From Candidatus Bathyarchaeota archaeon (GTDB lineage Archaea > Thermoproteota > Bathyarchaeia > 40CM-2-53-6), in NCBI GenBank assembly GCA_005883085.1, contig VBAY01000033.1, positions 1 to 40,833 of the forward strand: 40,833 bases of DNA. The letters are read 5' to 3'. The notes beneath the pieces were generated by a model. It was not told the DNA's origin, made no database searches, and was given only the letters and a program-made list of their open reading frames with translations. This document shows, one piece after another, positions 8,573-16,068 of this stretch. Each line of letters opens with the position of its first letter. Positions within the stretch are counted from its first letter, which is position 1. Position numbers and translations under genes: made by a program.

Positions 8573-9616
8573 TTGGCAGGACTCGGCGCTCTCAAGCGCA
8601 CAATGGGTTTCACGATAATTCTAGTCTTCGCCATATTCCTCGGCCTCCTCCTCGTCATATCCGCCTTCTTCCTAGACCCTCTCACAGGACTAGTTCTCGG
8701 CCTAGTAGGCGCTTTCTTCATAATACTGCTTCAGTACCTAATCGGTCCTGTAATCGTCCGTGCGACAAGTCGTTTGCACTACTTGGCCCCTGGGGAGAAT
8801 AGTTGGCTTGAAGCGAAGGTAAGCCAGCTCGCCTCGAAGGCAGGTATTCCGATGCCCCGGCTCGCTGTCTCACCCGACCCGACTCCTAACGCGTTCGTGT
8901 TCGGACGAACCAGCAAAGGCGCCACGCTCGCAGTCCATCAGGGCCTACTTCAGCGTCTGGATGAGAGCGAGATAGAAGGAGTCATAGGGCATGAGCTCGG
9001 TCATGTAAAGCATCGCGACTTCATCGTAGTGACGATGATTAGCGCAATTCCGCTAGTCGCGTATCTCATCGCCCGCTCTGTTCTCTGGGGAGGCATCGCC
9101 AGCGGCTACAGCGGCCGCAGCAACAAGAATAACAGCGCTGGACTCTTGATTATCGTCGCGGTCGCCGCCTACGCAGTCTATATTCTCACCACCCTCCTAG
9201 CACTCCGACTCACTCGTCTTCGGGAGAGTTATGCAGATGCTTATTCTGCATTTCTTACCCAGCAGCCGCGAGAGCTGGAAAGTGCCCTTACCAAGATCGC
9301 TTACGGCCTGTCTCTCGCCCCCGGCCAGCCTCACGGAGCCCGAGCCTTCTTTATCGAGGACCCTGCTCAGGCAAAACAGGACGTTGCGAGTATAATGGAG
9401 CAGAAGTCGAAATATGATCTTGACAAGGATGGCGTCCTCGACGAGCGAGAGCTAGAAGCTGCTATGGAGCAGGAAGCCAAGTCAAACTGGCGGAAGGCCA
9501 CAGAGCTCTTCATGACGCATCCGCCCACCTACAAGAGGATCCTTATGCTGAGAGAGATCGAGCAGGACATGCGCTCAGGAAACTTTGAGCAGAACAACGC
9601 GTACGATCACGTCTGA
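8573..9616 (+). CDS. htpX: HtpX-type M48 membrane metalloprotease with EF-hand-like loop
   Basis: Membrane-bound zinc protease that degrades damaged membrane proteins. The 347 residues have two N-terminal membrane spans (about 12-60), the zinc motif HELGH at 140-144 (followed by VKHRD), two further hydrophobic segments (about 155-210), and the third zinc ligand region RLRESYADAYS, where the Glu lies. Between about 282 and 293 lies DLDKDGVLDERE, a canonical EF-hand calcium loop (D at 1, 3 and 5, G at 6, hydrophobic at 8, E at 12) flanked by helices, absent from bacterial HtpX. Start is TTG at 8573; an AATTAA box centred 28 nt upstream implies a leaderless transcript beginning at the TTG. Divergent from the zinc-ribbon gene. 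Confidence 0.93.
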   Translation: MAGLGALKRTMGFTIILVFAIFLGLLLVISAFFLDPLTGLVLGLVGAFFIILLQYLIGPVIVRATSRLHYLAPGENSWLEAKVSQLASKAGIPMPRLAVSPDPTPNAFVFGRTSKGATLAVHQGLLQRLDESEIEGVIGHELGHVKHRDFIVVTMISAIPLVAYLIARSVLWGGIASGYSGRSNKNNSAGLLIIVAVAAYAVYILTTLLALRLTRLRESYADAYSAFLTQQPRELESALTKIAYGLSLAPGQPHGARAFFIEDPAQAKQDVASIMEQKSKYDLDKDGVLDERELEAAMEQEAKSNWRKATELFMTHPPTYKRILMLREIEQDMRSGNFEQNNAYDHV

Positions 9617-9699
9617 CAACTGGCGATATACCCAGCACTCATCGTGATGATTACAATAGAACTATAAACCGGAACGCCTGCCAGTTCGACAAGATCAGA

Positions 9700-10083
9700 A
9701 TGACGCGGGTTCCATGGGCTCCACTGAACGGAGGAGCATTCCTCATAATATTCGGAACCGTAATGCTCCTCTCCGTTGTCGGGGTCGCTGGGCTAAACCC
9801 GTTCTCTGGCATTCCGCTTGTCTTTTTGGCGTTCGGGGTCTGGCTTGTCATAGCTGCATTCACATTCACCGGTCCTGATGATCGTTACGCCCCGCCTCGA
9901 TCAATGATCCTCGCTTGGGGCGCATTCGTCACTGTCCTCGGAGCCGTATGGTTTGTAGGCACAATCGCGCTTTCTCTCGTACCTGTTGTCCTCTTTGTCG
10001 TACTCGTTGTGGCAGGCATTGGGGCGGTCGGTTATGCTCTTACTCGAGCCGAAGCTAAGAAGGCGCAACCTACAGTCGCGTAG
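9700..10083 (+). CDS. Four-span membrane protein, unknown function
   Basis: A 127-residue hydrophobic protein with four predicted membrane spans (about 12-31, 38-56, 70-87 and 92-110) separated by short loops, the longest being GPDDRYAPPRS. The C-terminus is short, charged and likely cytoplasmic. It stops 3 nt before the GTG of the UbiE-type methyltransferase, so the two are probably cotranscribed and perhaps coupled. I do not recognise the family; no catalytic motif is visible. Confidence 0.75.
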   Translation: MTRVPWAPLNGGAFLIIFGTVMLLSVVGVAGLNPFSGIPLVFLAFGVWLVIAAFTFTGPDDRYAPPRSMILAWGAFVTVLGAVWFVGTIALSLVPVVLFVVLVVAGIGAVGYALTRAEAKKAQPTVA

Positions 10084-10086
10084 ACT

Positions 10087-10797
10087 GTGTACGATTCCAA
10101 GGCCCGCTACGTCCGCAGCCTCTTCTCCAAGGTTCCGTTAGAATACGACCTGCTCTTAGGGGTCCTCAGTTTCGGCCAAGATAGAAAATGGCGAGCCTTC
10201 GTGGTCGAACAAGCTCGGCCTCAACCTGACAGCGTAGTACTCGATGTGGCCACCGGTACGGGACTCTTGGCTGCGGATTTTGCAAACGCGATCGCCAACA
10301 ACGGCTTAGTAGTCGGTGTCGATCTGACTCTCTCAATGTTGCAAACCGCAAAGGAAAGGTTGAGACAGAAAGGGCTGACCGGGAGAACCGACTGGGTTTT
10401 GGCCCGTGCTGAGAACCTGCCGTTCAGAGACAATTGTTTCGGGTCTGCATCGATCAGCCTTGCGCTTAGAAATGTGTCTGATGCGCGACTAACATTCAGG
10501 GAGATGGCTCGAGCAACAACATCAGGCGGTGTCGTGATCTCTCTCGACTTCGCCCGGCCCCCAAACAGGATCTTCCGACTATTCTACTACGACTACCTCC
10601 TCGGACTTTTTCCCATCTTCGGAAGAATCGTCTCAAAGGCTTGGGGTAGAACGCTTTCATACCTCGGCCGTTCCATCTTAAAGTCTAGAACAGGACCTCA
10701 GATTGCGACCCTGATGATCGAGGAGGGGCTGCCCGACACAAGGCCTGTTCCACTAACGCAGGGAATCGTCTATGCAATCTATGGGAAGAAACGATAG
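10087..10797 (+). CDS. ubiE: UbiE/COQ5-type quinone C-methyltransferase
   Basis: SAM-dependent methyltransferase of the menaquinone/ubiquinone C-methylation family. The 236 residues show the early VRSLFSKVPLEYDLL motif (family YDxxN-like region), SAM motif I VVLDVATGTGLL (50-61), VVGVDLTLSML, LPFRDNCFGSASISLALRNVSD (the ALRNVxD signature of UbiE) and a final GIVYAIYGKK. In archaea, such genes methylate menaquinone or related isoprenoid quinones. Start is GTG at 10087, three bases after the stop of the upstream membrane protein. Without other quinone genes nearby, the exact quinone is not determined. Confidence 0.88.
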   Translation: MYDSKARYVRSLFSKVPLEYDLLLGVLSFGQDRKWRAFVVEQARPQPDSVVLDVATGTGLLAADFANAIANNGLVVGVDLTLSMLQTAKERLRQKGLTGRTDWVLARAENLPFRDNCFGSASISLALRNVSDARLTFREMARATTSGGVVISLDFARPPNRIFRLFYYDYLLGLFPIFGRIVSKAWGRTLSYLGRSILKSRTGPQIATLMIEEGLPDTRPVPLTQGIVYAIYGKKR

Positions 10798-10855
10798 TAT
10801 GCAAAAGCTAAAGTGAACCTTGATTCTTGCGAGATAACGGCAGCTACTGGTTTCA

Positions 10856-12049
10856 CTATTCGCCTTCACGGCGAGGATTCGCATTCTGCCGGAAGCTCAG
10901 CCAGGCCAGGATTGCAAGCGCTACGAACGACATCGAGGTTGTGTAGAAGATGCTTATCGGGGTGAGAGTGTAGAGTAAACCGCCTAAGTAGGATCCAAGT
11001 ACAAACCCTAGGCTCTCCAGGGTCAGGTAGAACCCGAACTGACCGGCTCTCGAAGCTCCCTTCCGCACGGTCGAAAGAATGGAGTAGGCAACGAGGCTCG
11101 GCGCTCTAGCTCCTCCAATGAGGAAGACAAGTGGAAACGCCAACAAGAGATTTCTCGTTAGAAGAACTCCGATAAGGCCCGTTGCAGACAGAAGAAGACC
11201 CATAGCCATGGTCCCGCCCTGACTCTTCGCATCCGCTCTTCTCCCGAGGAGAATGGCGAAGACGGCGGCACCCAGAGATTGCAGGGCGCCAAGAAGTAGT
11301 ATGATAGAAGGGCCTAGGCTGAGAGCGTCTTGGAAGTAGAGCGGTATGAAGGGTGAGGCTACGCTCCAGGCAAGCGCGGCTCCGGCTAGATAGAGAAGGA
11401 GGGATCCTTCTCGACGCGACTTGGGAAATTCAAGTCGAGGAGACCGAGCGTCGCTTTCCAGTGGAGGCTGGGGCTTCATGAAGAAGAGAACTATCGTTGA
11501 GATCGAGAAGAACACGAATGTAAGAATGAAGATGCTTCTTACAGGGATCCAATTGAGTACAACGCTTCCGACCAACGGTGAGAAGACTGCTCCCAGTGGA
11601 GCTGATGCCCAGGTTACGCCAAAGTTGGACGCGGACTTGGCTCTCTCGGCAGCTCCTGCGATGTAGGCGTTGAACGCAGGAACATTGAACCCCGATACTT
11701 GAAACAAGACTATTCCGGGAATCACATCTGTCCAGGTTCTAGCGAAATAGTACATGAGAGGGGGTGGGATGCTCATTGCCCAGCCTATAATCAGCAACGC
11801 TTTCAGTTCGTACTTGTTCGCCAGTATTCCTCCGGGAATCATACTCACGGCCAGGGCGAGGAACCCGATAGAGAATACTAGACCCACATCACTCGGGGAC
11901 GCTTGGAGGTCTCGCAGATACAATGGCCAAATGTAATTGTAAAGTCCTAGGCCGAAGGTCCAGAGGAACAGTGACAGAAAGAGGAGCCGTAGATCTCTGG
12001 GAAGTGCTTGGATTGAAGCTAGGAGATTCAGCCGGCTCGCAGAAAGCAA
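10856..12049 (-). CDS. MFS transporter
   Basis: A 397-residue permease of the major facilitator superfamily with about 12 hydrophobic segments. It shows the inter-helix 2/3 region IPGGILANKYELKALL, a variant of the MFS loop motif, and a central charged loop (about 195-210) splitting the two six-helix halves. The second half contains LLGRRADAKSQGG, the repeated loop. Substrate unknown; the overall pattern resembles sugar/drug-type archaeal MFS proteins. It lies 57 nt downstream of the Ftr1-like gene on the same strand and is convergent with ubiE. Confidence 0.88.
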   Translation of the reverse strand: MLSASRLNLLASIQALPRDLRLLFLSLFLWTFGLGLYNYIWPLYLRDLQASPSDVGLVFSIGFLALAVSMIPGGILANKYELKALLIIGWAMSIPPPLMYYFARTWTDVIPGIVLFQVSGFNVPAFNAYIAGAAERAKSASNFGVTWASAPLGAVFSPLVGSVVLNWIPVRSIFILTFVFFSISTIVLFFMKPQPPLESDARSPRLEFPKSRREGSLLLYLAGAALAWSVASPFIPLYFQDALSLGPSIILLLGALQSLGAAVFAILLGRRADAKSQGGTMAMGLLLSATGLIGVLLTRNLLLAFPLVFLIGGARAPSLVAYSILSTVRKGASRAGQFGFYLTLESLGFVLGSYLGGLLYTLTPISIFYTTSMSFVALAILAWLSFRQNANPRREGE

Positions 12050-12106
12050 ATCTCATCGGCCTTTCTTACTCATGGACTCAGGGGGGAGGTCGCAAAACGT
12101 CTCCCG

Positions 12107-12802
12107 TCAGGAGATAACGCCTGTTGCGATTAGTATCCCTGAGATGAAAAAGTACGAACCGAAGGAGAGGAGGACGATGCCTGCAACGAGATCGAGCAGC
12201 CATCTTGGAACTCGCATCAGGTAGTCATAGGAGAACGCGCAAACTACAATGAGGAGGATAAGGCTCGCTAGTGCGCCTACAAGGGTCCATTGTATGTTGA
12301 AGGCTCCCGCTGATGCGAGGATGAGGCTTGCTTCAAATCCTTCTGTCATTGTGATGCTGAAAACTGGGAGCGAGTTTCGGATCGAGAATGGTATTTGGCC
12401 TTCTGTCGTCTTGAGGCCTTCGCTGTGCTTCCGGTCTTTCTCGACGACTTCGTCGCTCCATTTTTCCATCTTCGCTCTGAACGATTTTCCTCGGAAATAA
12501 TATTTGACGAATCCTCGCAGAAAACGATAGGAAAAGTAGAGGATGACAACTCCAGGTATCAAGTTGACGAGCGCTTCGGAGAGCGTCTTTAGTGCAAGGA
12601 AGGCTTGTTCGACGATTAGAAACGTGACGACAGACCCGAGGCCTCCGAGGGCGACGCCGAGGAAGACGTTTCTCCGACCGATCTGTTTTATTGTAGCAAG
12701 AGAGAGAATCGCGACCTCGCTACCCTCTATTAGGATGGCTTTGAAAGCCAGGAGGAATGATGCGATGATTACAACGTCTAGTCCAGGCAGCCGTTCTTCC
12801 AT
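12107..12802 (-). CDS. Ftr1-like (EfeU-type) membrane permease
   Basis: A 231-residue integral membrane protein with about seven hydrophobic segments and two internal-repeat motifs, IEGSE at 25-29 and TEGFE at 153-157. These correspond to the two REGLE-type motifs of Ftr1/EfeU iron permeases, in which the glutamates bind Fe(III). The first Arg of the motif is replaced here (I and T), so substrate could be another metal. A charged cytoplasmic loop (about 104-135) separates the halves. Start is ATG at 12802. The MFS gene follows after 57 nt. No EfeO/EfeB partner is in the window. Confidence 0.75.
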   Translation of the reverse strand: MEERLPGLDVVIIASFLLAFKAILIEGSEVAILSLATIKQIGRRNVFLGVALGGLGSVVTFLIVEQAFLALKTLSEALVNLIPGVVILYFSYRFLRGFVKYYFRGKSFRAKMEKWSDEVVEKDRKHSEGLKTTEGQIPFSIRNSLPVFSITMTEGFEASLILASAGAFNIQWTLVGALASLILLIVVCAFSYDYLMRVPRWLLDLVAGIVLLSFGSYFFISGILIATGVIS

Positions 12803-12918
12803 CCGATTATTGTGAGGTGCTCGCTGGGTCCTCTCGAGCTAATGCACGTTCATATCTCTAACGGTGGCTTGCACTAGATTCAGTGTACCGCAAGCTGCTC
12901 GCTGAAAGACGATGTGGA

Positions 12919-13335
12919 TTATTCTTTGGGTTCAGCGGATGCGTTTTTCCCGTCGGTTTTCTTGAAATTTAGGGAAAGGGAGTTGACACAATACCGTAGT
13001 CCCGTAGGCTGAGGGCCGTCTTCGAAAACGTGGCCTAGATGACCGCCGCATTGCTTGCATAGAATCTCAACCCTTTTCATGAAGAGGCTGCGGTCGGATT
13101 TTTCTTCAACATTCTCCTTTTCTGCCGGGGACCAGAAGCTGGGCCAGCCTGTTCCGGAGTCAAACTTTGTATCGGATGAGAATAGTGGTGTTCCGCATCC
13201 GGCGCAGACATACATTCCCTCTTCTTTGTTGTGGAGATATTTTCCGGTAAAGGGTCGTTCGGTTGCTTTCTTTCTCAAAACTTGGAAGGTTTCCGTGTCC
13301 AGCTGCTTCTTCCATTCTTCTTCGGATTTCTTCAT
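12919..13335 (-). CDS. msrB: Peptide-methionine (R)-S-oxide reductase
   Basis: Repairs methionine-R-sulfoxide in proteins. The 138 residues from the ATG at 13335 (MKKSEEEWKKQLD) match the family from its usual start; the open frame extends to 13422, but those 29 extra residues are not family-like. Two zinc pairs are visible (CAGC and CKQC), plus the substrate motif SGTGWPSFW and the catalytic cysteine in RYCVNSLSLNF. The second typical recycling cysteine near the N-terminus is not obvious. It stands alone on the minus strand, downstream of an MBL-fold hydrolase. Confidence 0.93.
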   Translation of the reverse strand: MKKSEEEWKKQLDTETFQVLRKKATERPFTGKYLHNKEEGMYVCAGCGTPLFSSDTKFDSGTGWPSFWSPAEKENVEEKSDRSLFMKRVEILCKQCGGHLGHVFEDGPQPTGLRYCVNSLSLNFKKTDGKNASAEPKE

Positions 13336-13472
13336 ACTATCTAGAGGGCTACTGCGGTAGATAATCCTAATCGCTTTTTGGGAGCGATCTCTGACCCATC
13401 CAGAACCTTGTTCAACGGACAAGACCAGACTTTCTTTCAGTTTGCGGTGCCTTTGAGATGTTGCTACGGGAC

Positions 13473-14114
13473 CTAGGGAATGCGTTTGGCAACTTGCCCC
13501 ACAAAGGGGTTGGCCAGTTTTTCGTCACCAATGCTTGTCTCTGGACCATGACCGGGATAGACTATGGTATCGTCATCTAGCCTGAACAAGCGCTTTGTTA
13601 TGGAATGTATTAGCGTGTCGAAGTCTCCTCCTGGAAGGTCTGTTCGTCCAATGGACTGGTTGAACAATGCGTCCCCAGTCAGGACGAATCCTCGGCCAAC
13701 TAGGCTGATGCTTCCTGGAGAATGTCCCGGGGTGTGAAGGACTCTCACGGTATCCTGCCCAAAAGTTAACGATTCTCCGTCTTCGAGAAATTGGTCAACC
13801 TTCGGTGGTGGCGGGACGCCGAAACCCATGATCTGGTGGACACGGCTCTGCATAGACTCGAGCATGGATAGATCGTCGTGGTGGATTAGAAATGGAATCT
13901 TGAGCTTCGCGCGAATGGTGTCTGCGCCGAGTACATGATCGAAGTGGGTATGAGTGGCAACAATGTGACTAGGCTTGACAGCAATGTCGTTGAGGAAGCG
14001 AAGAATTCTTTCCGGTTCGTCGCCTGGGTCAACGACCAAGGCCGCCGAGTCCGATTGCAGGATGTAGCAATTTGTCTGTAGCCTCCCTACCACAAGTGTA
14101 TGTATCTTGGCCAT
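13473..14114 (-). CDS. Metallo-beta-lactamase-fold hydrolase (glyoxalase II-like)
   Basis: A 213-residue soluble hydrolase with the metal motif THTHFDH at 54-60, a later histidine in LHTPGHSPGS, an aspartate in LTGDALF, and a final PGHGPET histidine. The order and length match hydroxyacylglutathione hydrolase-like proteins of prokaryotes, which also include persulfide dioxygenase and thioester hydrolases. The true substrate is not deducible because archaea lack glutathione in general. ATG start at 14114. Its neighbour MsrB suggests, weakly, a redox-repair setting. Confidence 0.88.
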   Translation of the reverse strand: MAKIHTLVVGRLQTNCYILQSDSAALVVDPGDEPERILRFLNDIAVKPSHIVATHTHFDHVLGADTIRAKLKIPFLIHHDDLSMLESMQSRVHQIMGFGVPPPPKVDQFLEDGESLTFGQDTVRVLHTPGHSPGSISLVGRGFVLTGDALFNQSIGRTDLPGGDFDTLIHSITKRLFRLDDDTIVYPGHGPETSIGDEKLANPFVGQVAKRIP

Positions 14115-14182
14115 TTTCGAAAGTCAGTCGCGACATACTCAGAGGGAGAATATGAACTTGGAGTGGCGCTACATCAGGTGCC

Positions 14183-14320
14183 TCAGTTGAGGGCCTTGCG
14201 GGCGATCGAATCGCTAGAACGCGCTTGTTCTCTTGTTTCGGCCCTAGAACTCATTTGTTGAAGCCATTTGTCGGTTCGCGGGAACGAGCATTTGAGAATA
14301 GCTTCGGCTAAGGATTTCAT
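14183..14320 (-). CDS. Possible small protein of 45 residues
   Basis: A short open frame on the minus strand in the otherwise empty 275-nt space between the MBL hydrolase and the sedolisin gene. It starts at ATG 14320, reads like a soluble helical protein (LAEAILKCSFPRTDKWLQQM, then a charged tail ending in RKALN) and has a TTTAAG TATA-like box about 40 nt upstream on the same strand. No family is recognised and there is no clear Shine-Dalgarno, so it may be chance. Confidence 0.3.
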   Translation of the reverse strand: MKSLAEAILKCSFPRTDKWLQQMSSRAETREQARSSDSIARKALN

Positions 14321-14358
14321 CTCATGGGTATCTGGGTCTATCTTCGAGAAGCCAAGAA

Positions 14359-14366
14359 CTTAAATG
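14359..14366 (+). promoter_or_regulatory. TATA box of the sedolisin gene
   Basis: CTTAAATG centred about 28 nt before the ATG at 14391 is in the right place for an archaeal TATA box giving a leaderless mRNA. No Shine-Dalgarno lies between, in agreement. Confidence 0.5.
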
Positions 14367-14390
14367 AGTAGACGGTTTTGATCTGTAATT

Positions 14391-15824
14391 ATGAAGAAAA
14401 TACTAACCATATTAGCGCTAGTCGTTTGTACCCTAATGCTTGCAACGCCTCTCGGAGTCGGGACTGTCTTCAGCGACTTCAACTACAGTCCCAGCCTGAG
14501 CTATGTTCAGCTAGGACCCCTAACGATACTTCCCCAAGGCATACCTCTCTGCAAGAGTGCATCTCTCGGTAACATTGTCTGCTACACACCGAAATTCATC
14601 AAGAAGGCATACGAGTTCCCGTCCACCGGTGCTCTTGACGGTACCGGCCAGACAATCGTGATCGTTGACGCTTTCGGAAGCCCCACAGTTGCTAGTGACC
14701 TCGCATTGTTTGATACTGTCTTCGGAATCCCACCTCCTCCGTCCTTCACAATATTCTGCGGCAATTCTCCGACCCCGCTCGACCCGAGCACCTGCCCTGT
14801 GGTCAATATCAATGCGAATCCGAAACATGGTGTATTCGGCTGGACTATTGAGACAAGCCTTGACGTTCAATACGCCCACGCCATGGCTCCAGGGGCTAAC
14901 ATCGTCCTCGTCGTAGCGTCGACCTCGTCCGGAAACGCCATCAATGAGGCTGAAGCTGCGGCCATCGCAGCGTACCCAGGCGCCATATTCTCGCAAAGCT
15001 TCGGCATCCCAGAAATCTTCCTAACCGGAAACGGAAACCCTGGCCAAGTCAGCCAGGCCCAACAGAACTATGCGAACGGAGTTGCAGTAGGCGACACGTT
15101 CTTCGCGTCAGCAGGGGACACAGGCGCAGACTTCGGCTTTGGCGTCGCTATGAACAACTTTCCCGCTTCCGACCTGCACAACGTAGGCGTAACCGGAACT
15201 CAGGGATTACCCTACAATGCAACCGGAACTCTCATGCCATGCCCCACTTCCACACCTTTCTCGTGTACCTCAGGACTATCCTCGTACCATGGACCTTGTG
15301 TGCTCGGCCGGACCATACCACCGAATTGTGTACCGGATGGGTACGGTGGTGAACAGGTCTGGAATGAACCAAGCTTCGGTTCCGCGACTGGCGGTGCGCC
15401 AAGCTTATTGTTTGGAGTTCCGTCATATCAGGCTGGCCTCGGGCTATCAGCAAGGGGTCCGGATGTGGACTACAACGCAGCCATCGACGGCGGAGTCCTA
15501 GTCGTGTACGGAGGCTTCGGAAGCCCAGTCCTCTTCATTGTTGGAGGAACCAGTGCAGGTTCTCCACAATGGGCGGGGATTACCGCCTTGGTGAATCAGG
15601 CTCGTGCCAATGCCGGTAAAGGTCCGATCGGCGACTTGAACCCAGCCCTCTACGCGATCTACCACAGTGCGCGCTACGCAACAGACTTCCACGACATTAC
15701 AATGGGCAACGACCAGTTGGTCGGCTCGTCTGTTGGCTTCGCCTCAAGTACAGGATATGATCTCGCATCGGGCATCGGCTCCCCTATCGTAGACCAGCTG
15801 ATCGTCGACTTAGTTGCAGCATAG
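14391..15824 (+). CDS. Secreted sedolisin-type (S53) serine-carboxyl peptidase
   Basis: Extracellular acid protease family. The 477 residues start with a signal peptide (KKILTILALVVCTLMLATPL, about 1-25). The S53 catalytic set is visible: E154 and D158 in WTIETSLDVQYAHAMAPGA, the oxyanion Asp in SAGDTGADFG (D243) and the nucleophile S388 in GGTSAGSPQWAGI. The C-terminal TGYDLASGIGSP stretch matches the end of the domain. Odd: the usual N-terminal activation domain of about 180 residues is missing; only some 60 residues (with a YTPKFIKKAYEF stretch, normally at the start of the mature enzyme) lie between signal peptide and catalytic domain. Start supported by a TATA box 28 nt upstream. Monocistronic, followed by a hairpin terminator. 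Confidence 0.9.
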   Translation: MKKILTILALVVCTLMLATPLGVGTVFSDFNYSPSLSYVQLGPLTILPQGIPLCKSASLGNIVCYTPKFIKKAYEFPSTGALDGTGQTIVIVDAFGSPTVASDLALFDTVFGIPPPPSFTIFCGNSPTPLDPSTCPVVNINANPKHGVFGWTIETSLDVQYAHAMAPGANIVLVVASTSSGNAINEAEAAAIAAYPGAIFSQSFGIPEIFLTGNGNPGQVSQAQQNYANGVAVGDTFFASAGDTGADFGFGVAMNNFPASDLHNVGVTGTQGLPYNATGTLMPCPTSTPFSCTSGLSSYHGPCVLGRTIPPNCVPDGYGGEQVWNEPSFGSATGGAPSLLFGVPSYQAGLGLSARGPDVDYNAAIDGGVLVVYGGFGSPVLFIVGGTSAGSPQWAGITALVNQARANAGKGPIGDLNPALYAIYHSARYATDFHDITMGNDQLVGSSVGFASSTGYDLASGIGSPIVDQLIVDLVAA

Positions 15825-15838
15825 ACTAGACTGAAAGT

Positions 15839-15855
15839 GGGAGGAGCATCCTCCC
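15839..15855 (+). terminator. Hairpin terminator after the sedolisin gene
   Basis: A perfect 7-bp stem GGGAGGA/TCCTCCC with a GCA loop, 14 nt after the stop codon, followed by a pyrimidine-rich tract (CCCCCTCCCTTTTCC and a TTTTCT). Archaeal termination relies mainly on T-rich tracts; the stem plus this tract is the best terminator candidate in the window. Confidence 0.5.
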
Positions 15856-16068
15856 AAACCCCCTCCCTTTTCCATTTTCTCTTGGAAATGTCCTGCGATA
15901 TTTGCAGGTAAAATAGGATTGATGTTTGACTGATCTTCATGTCGAAGAATGCCATCGTTCTCTTCCTCTTCGCGTGACACGGTACTGGTTCTCACTCCGA
16001 GAGGCGCTTGGAAGAGCTAATTTCTGATCGTGAATATGCTGTTGACATTCTTGTCTCCGAGGTCAGTC

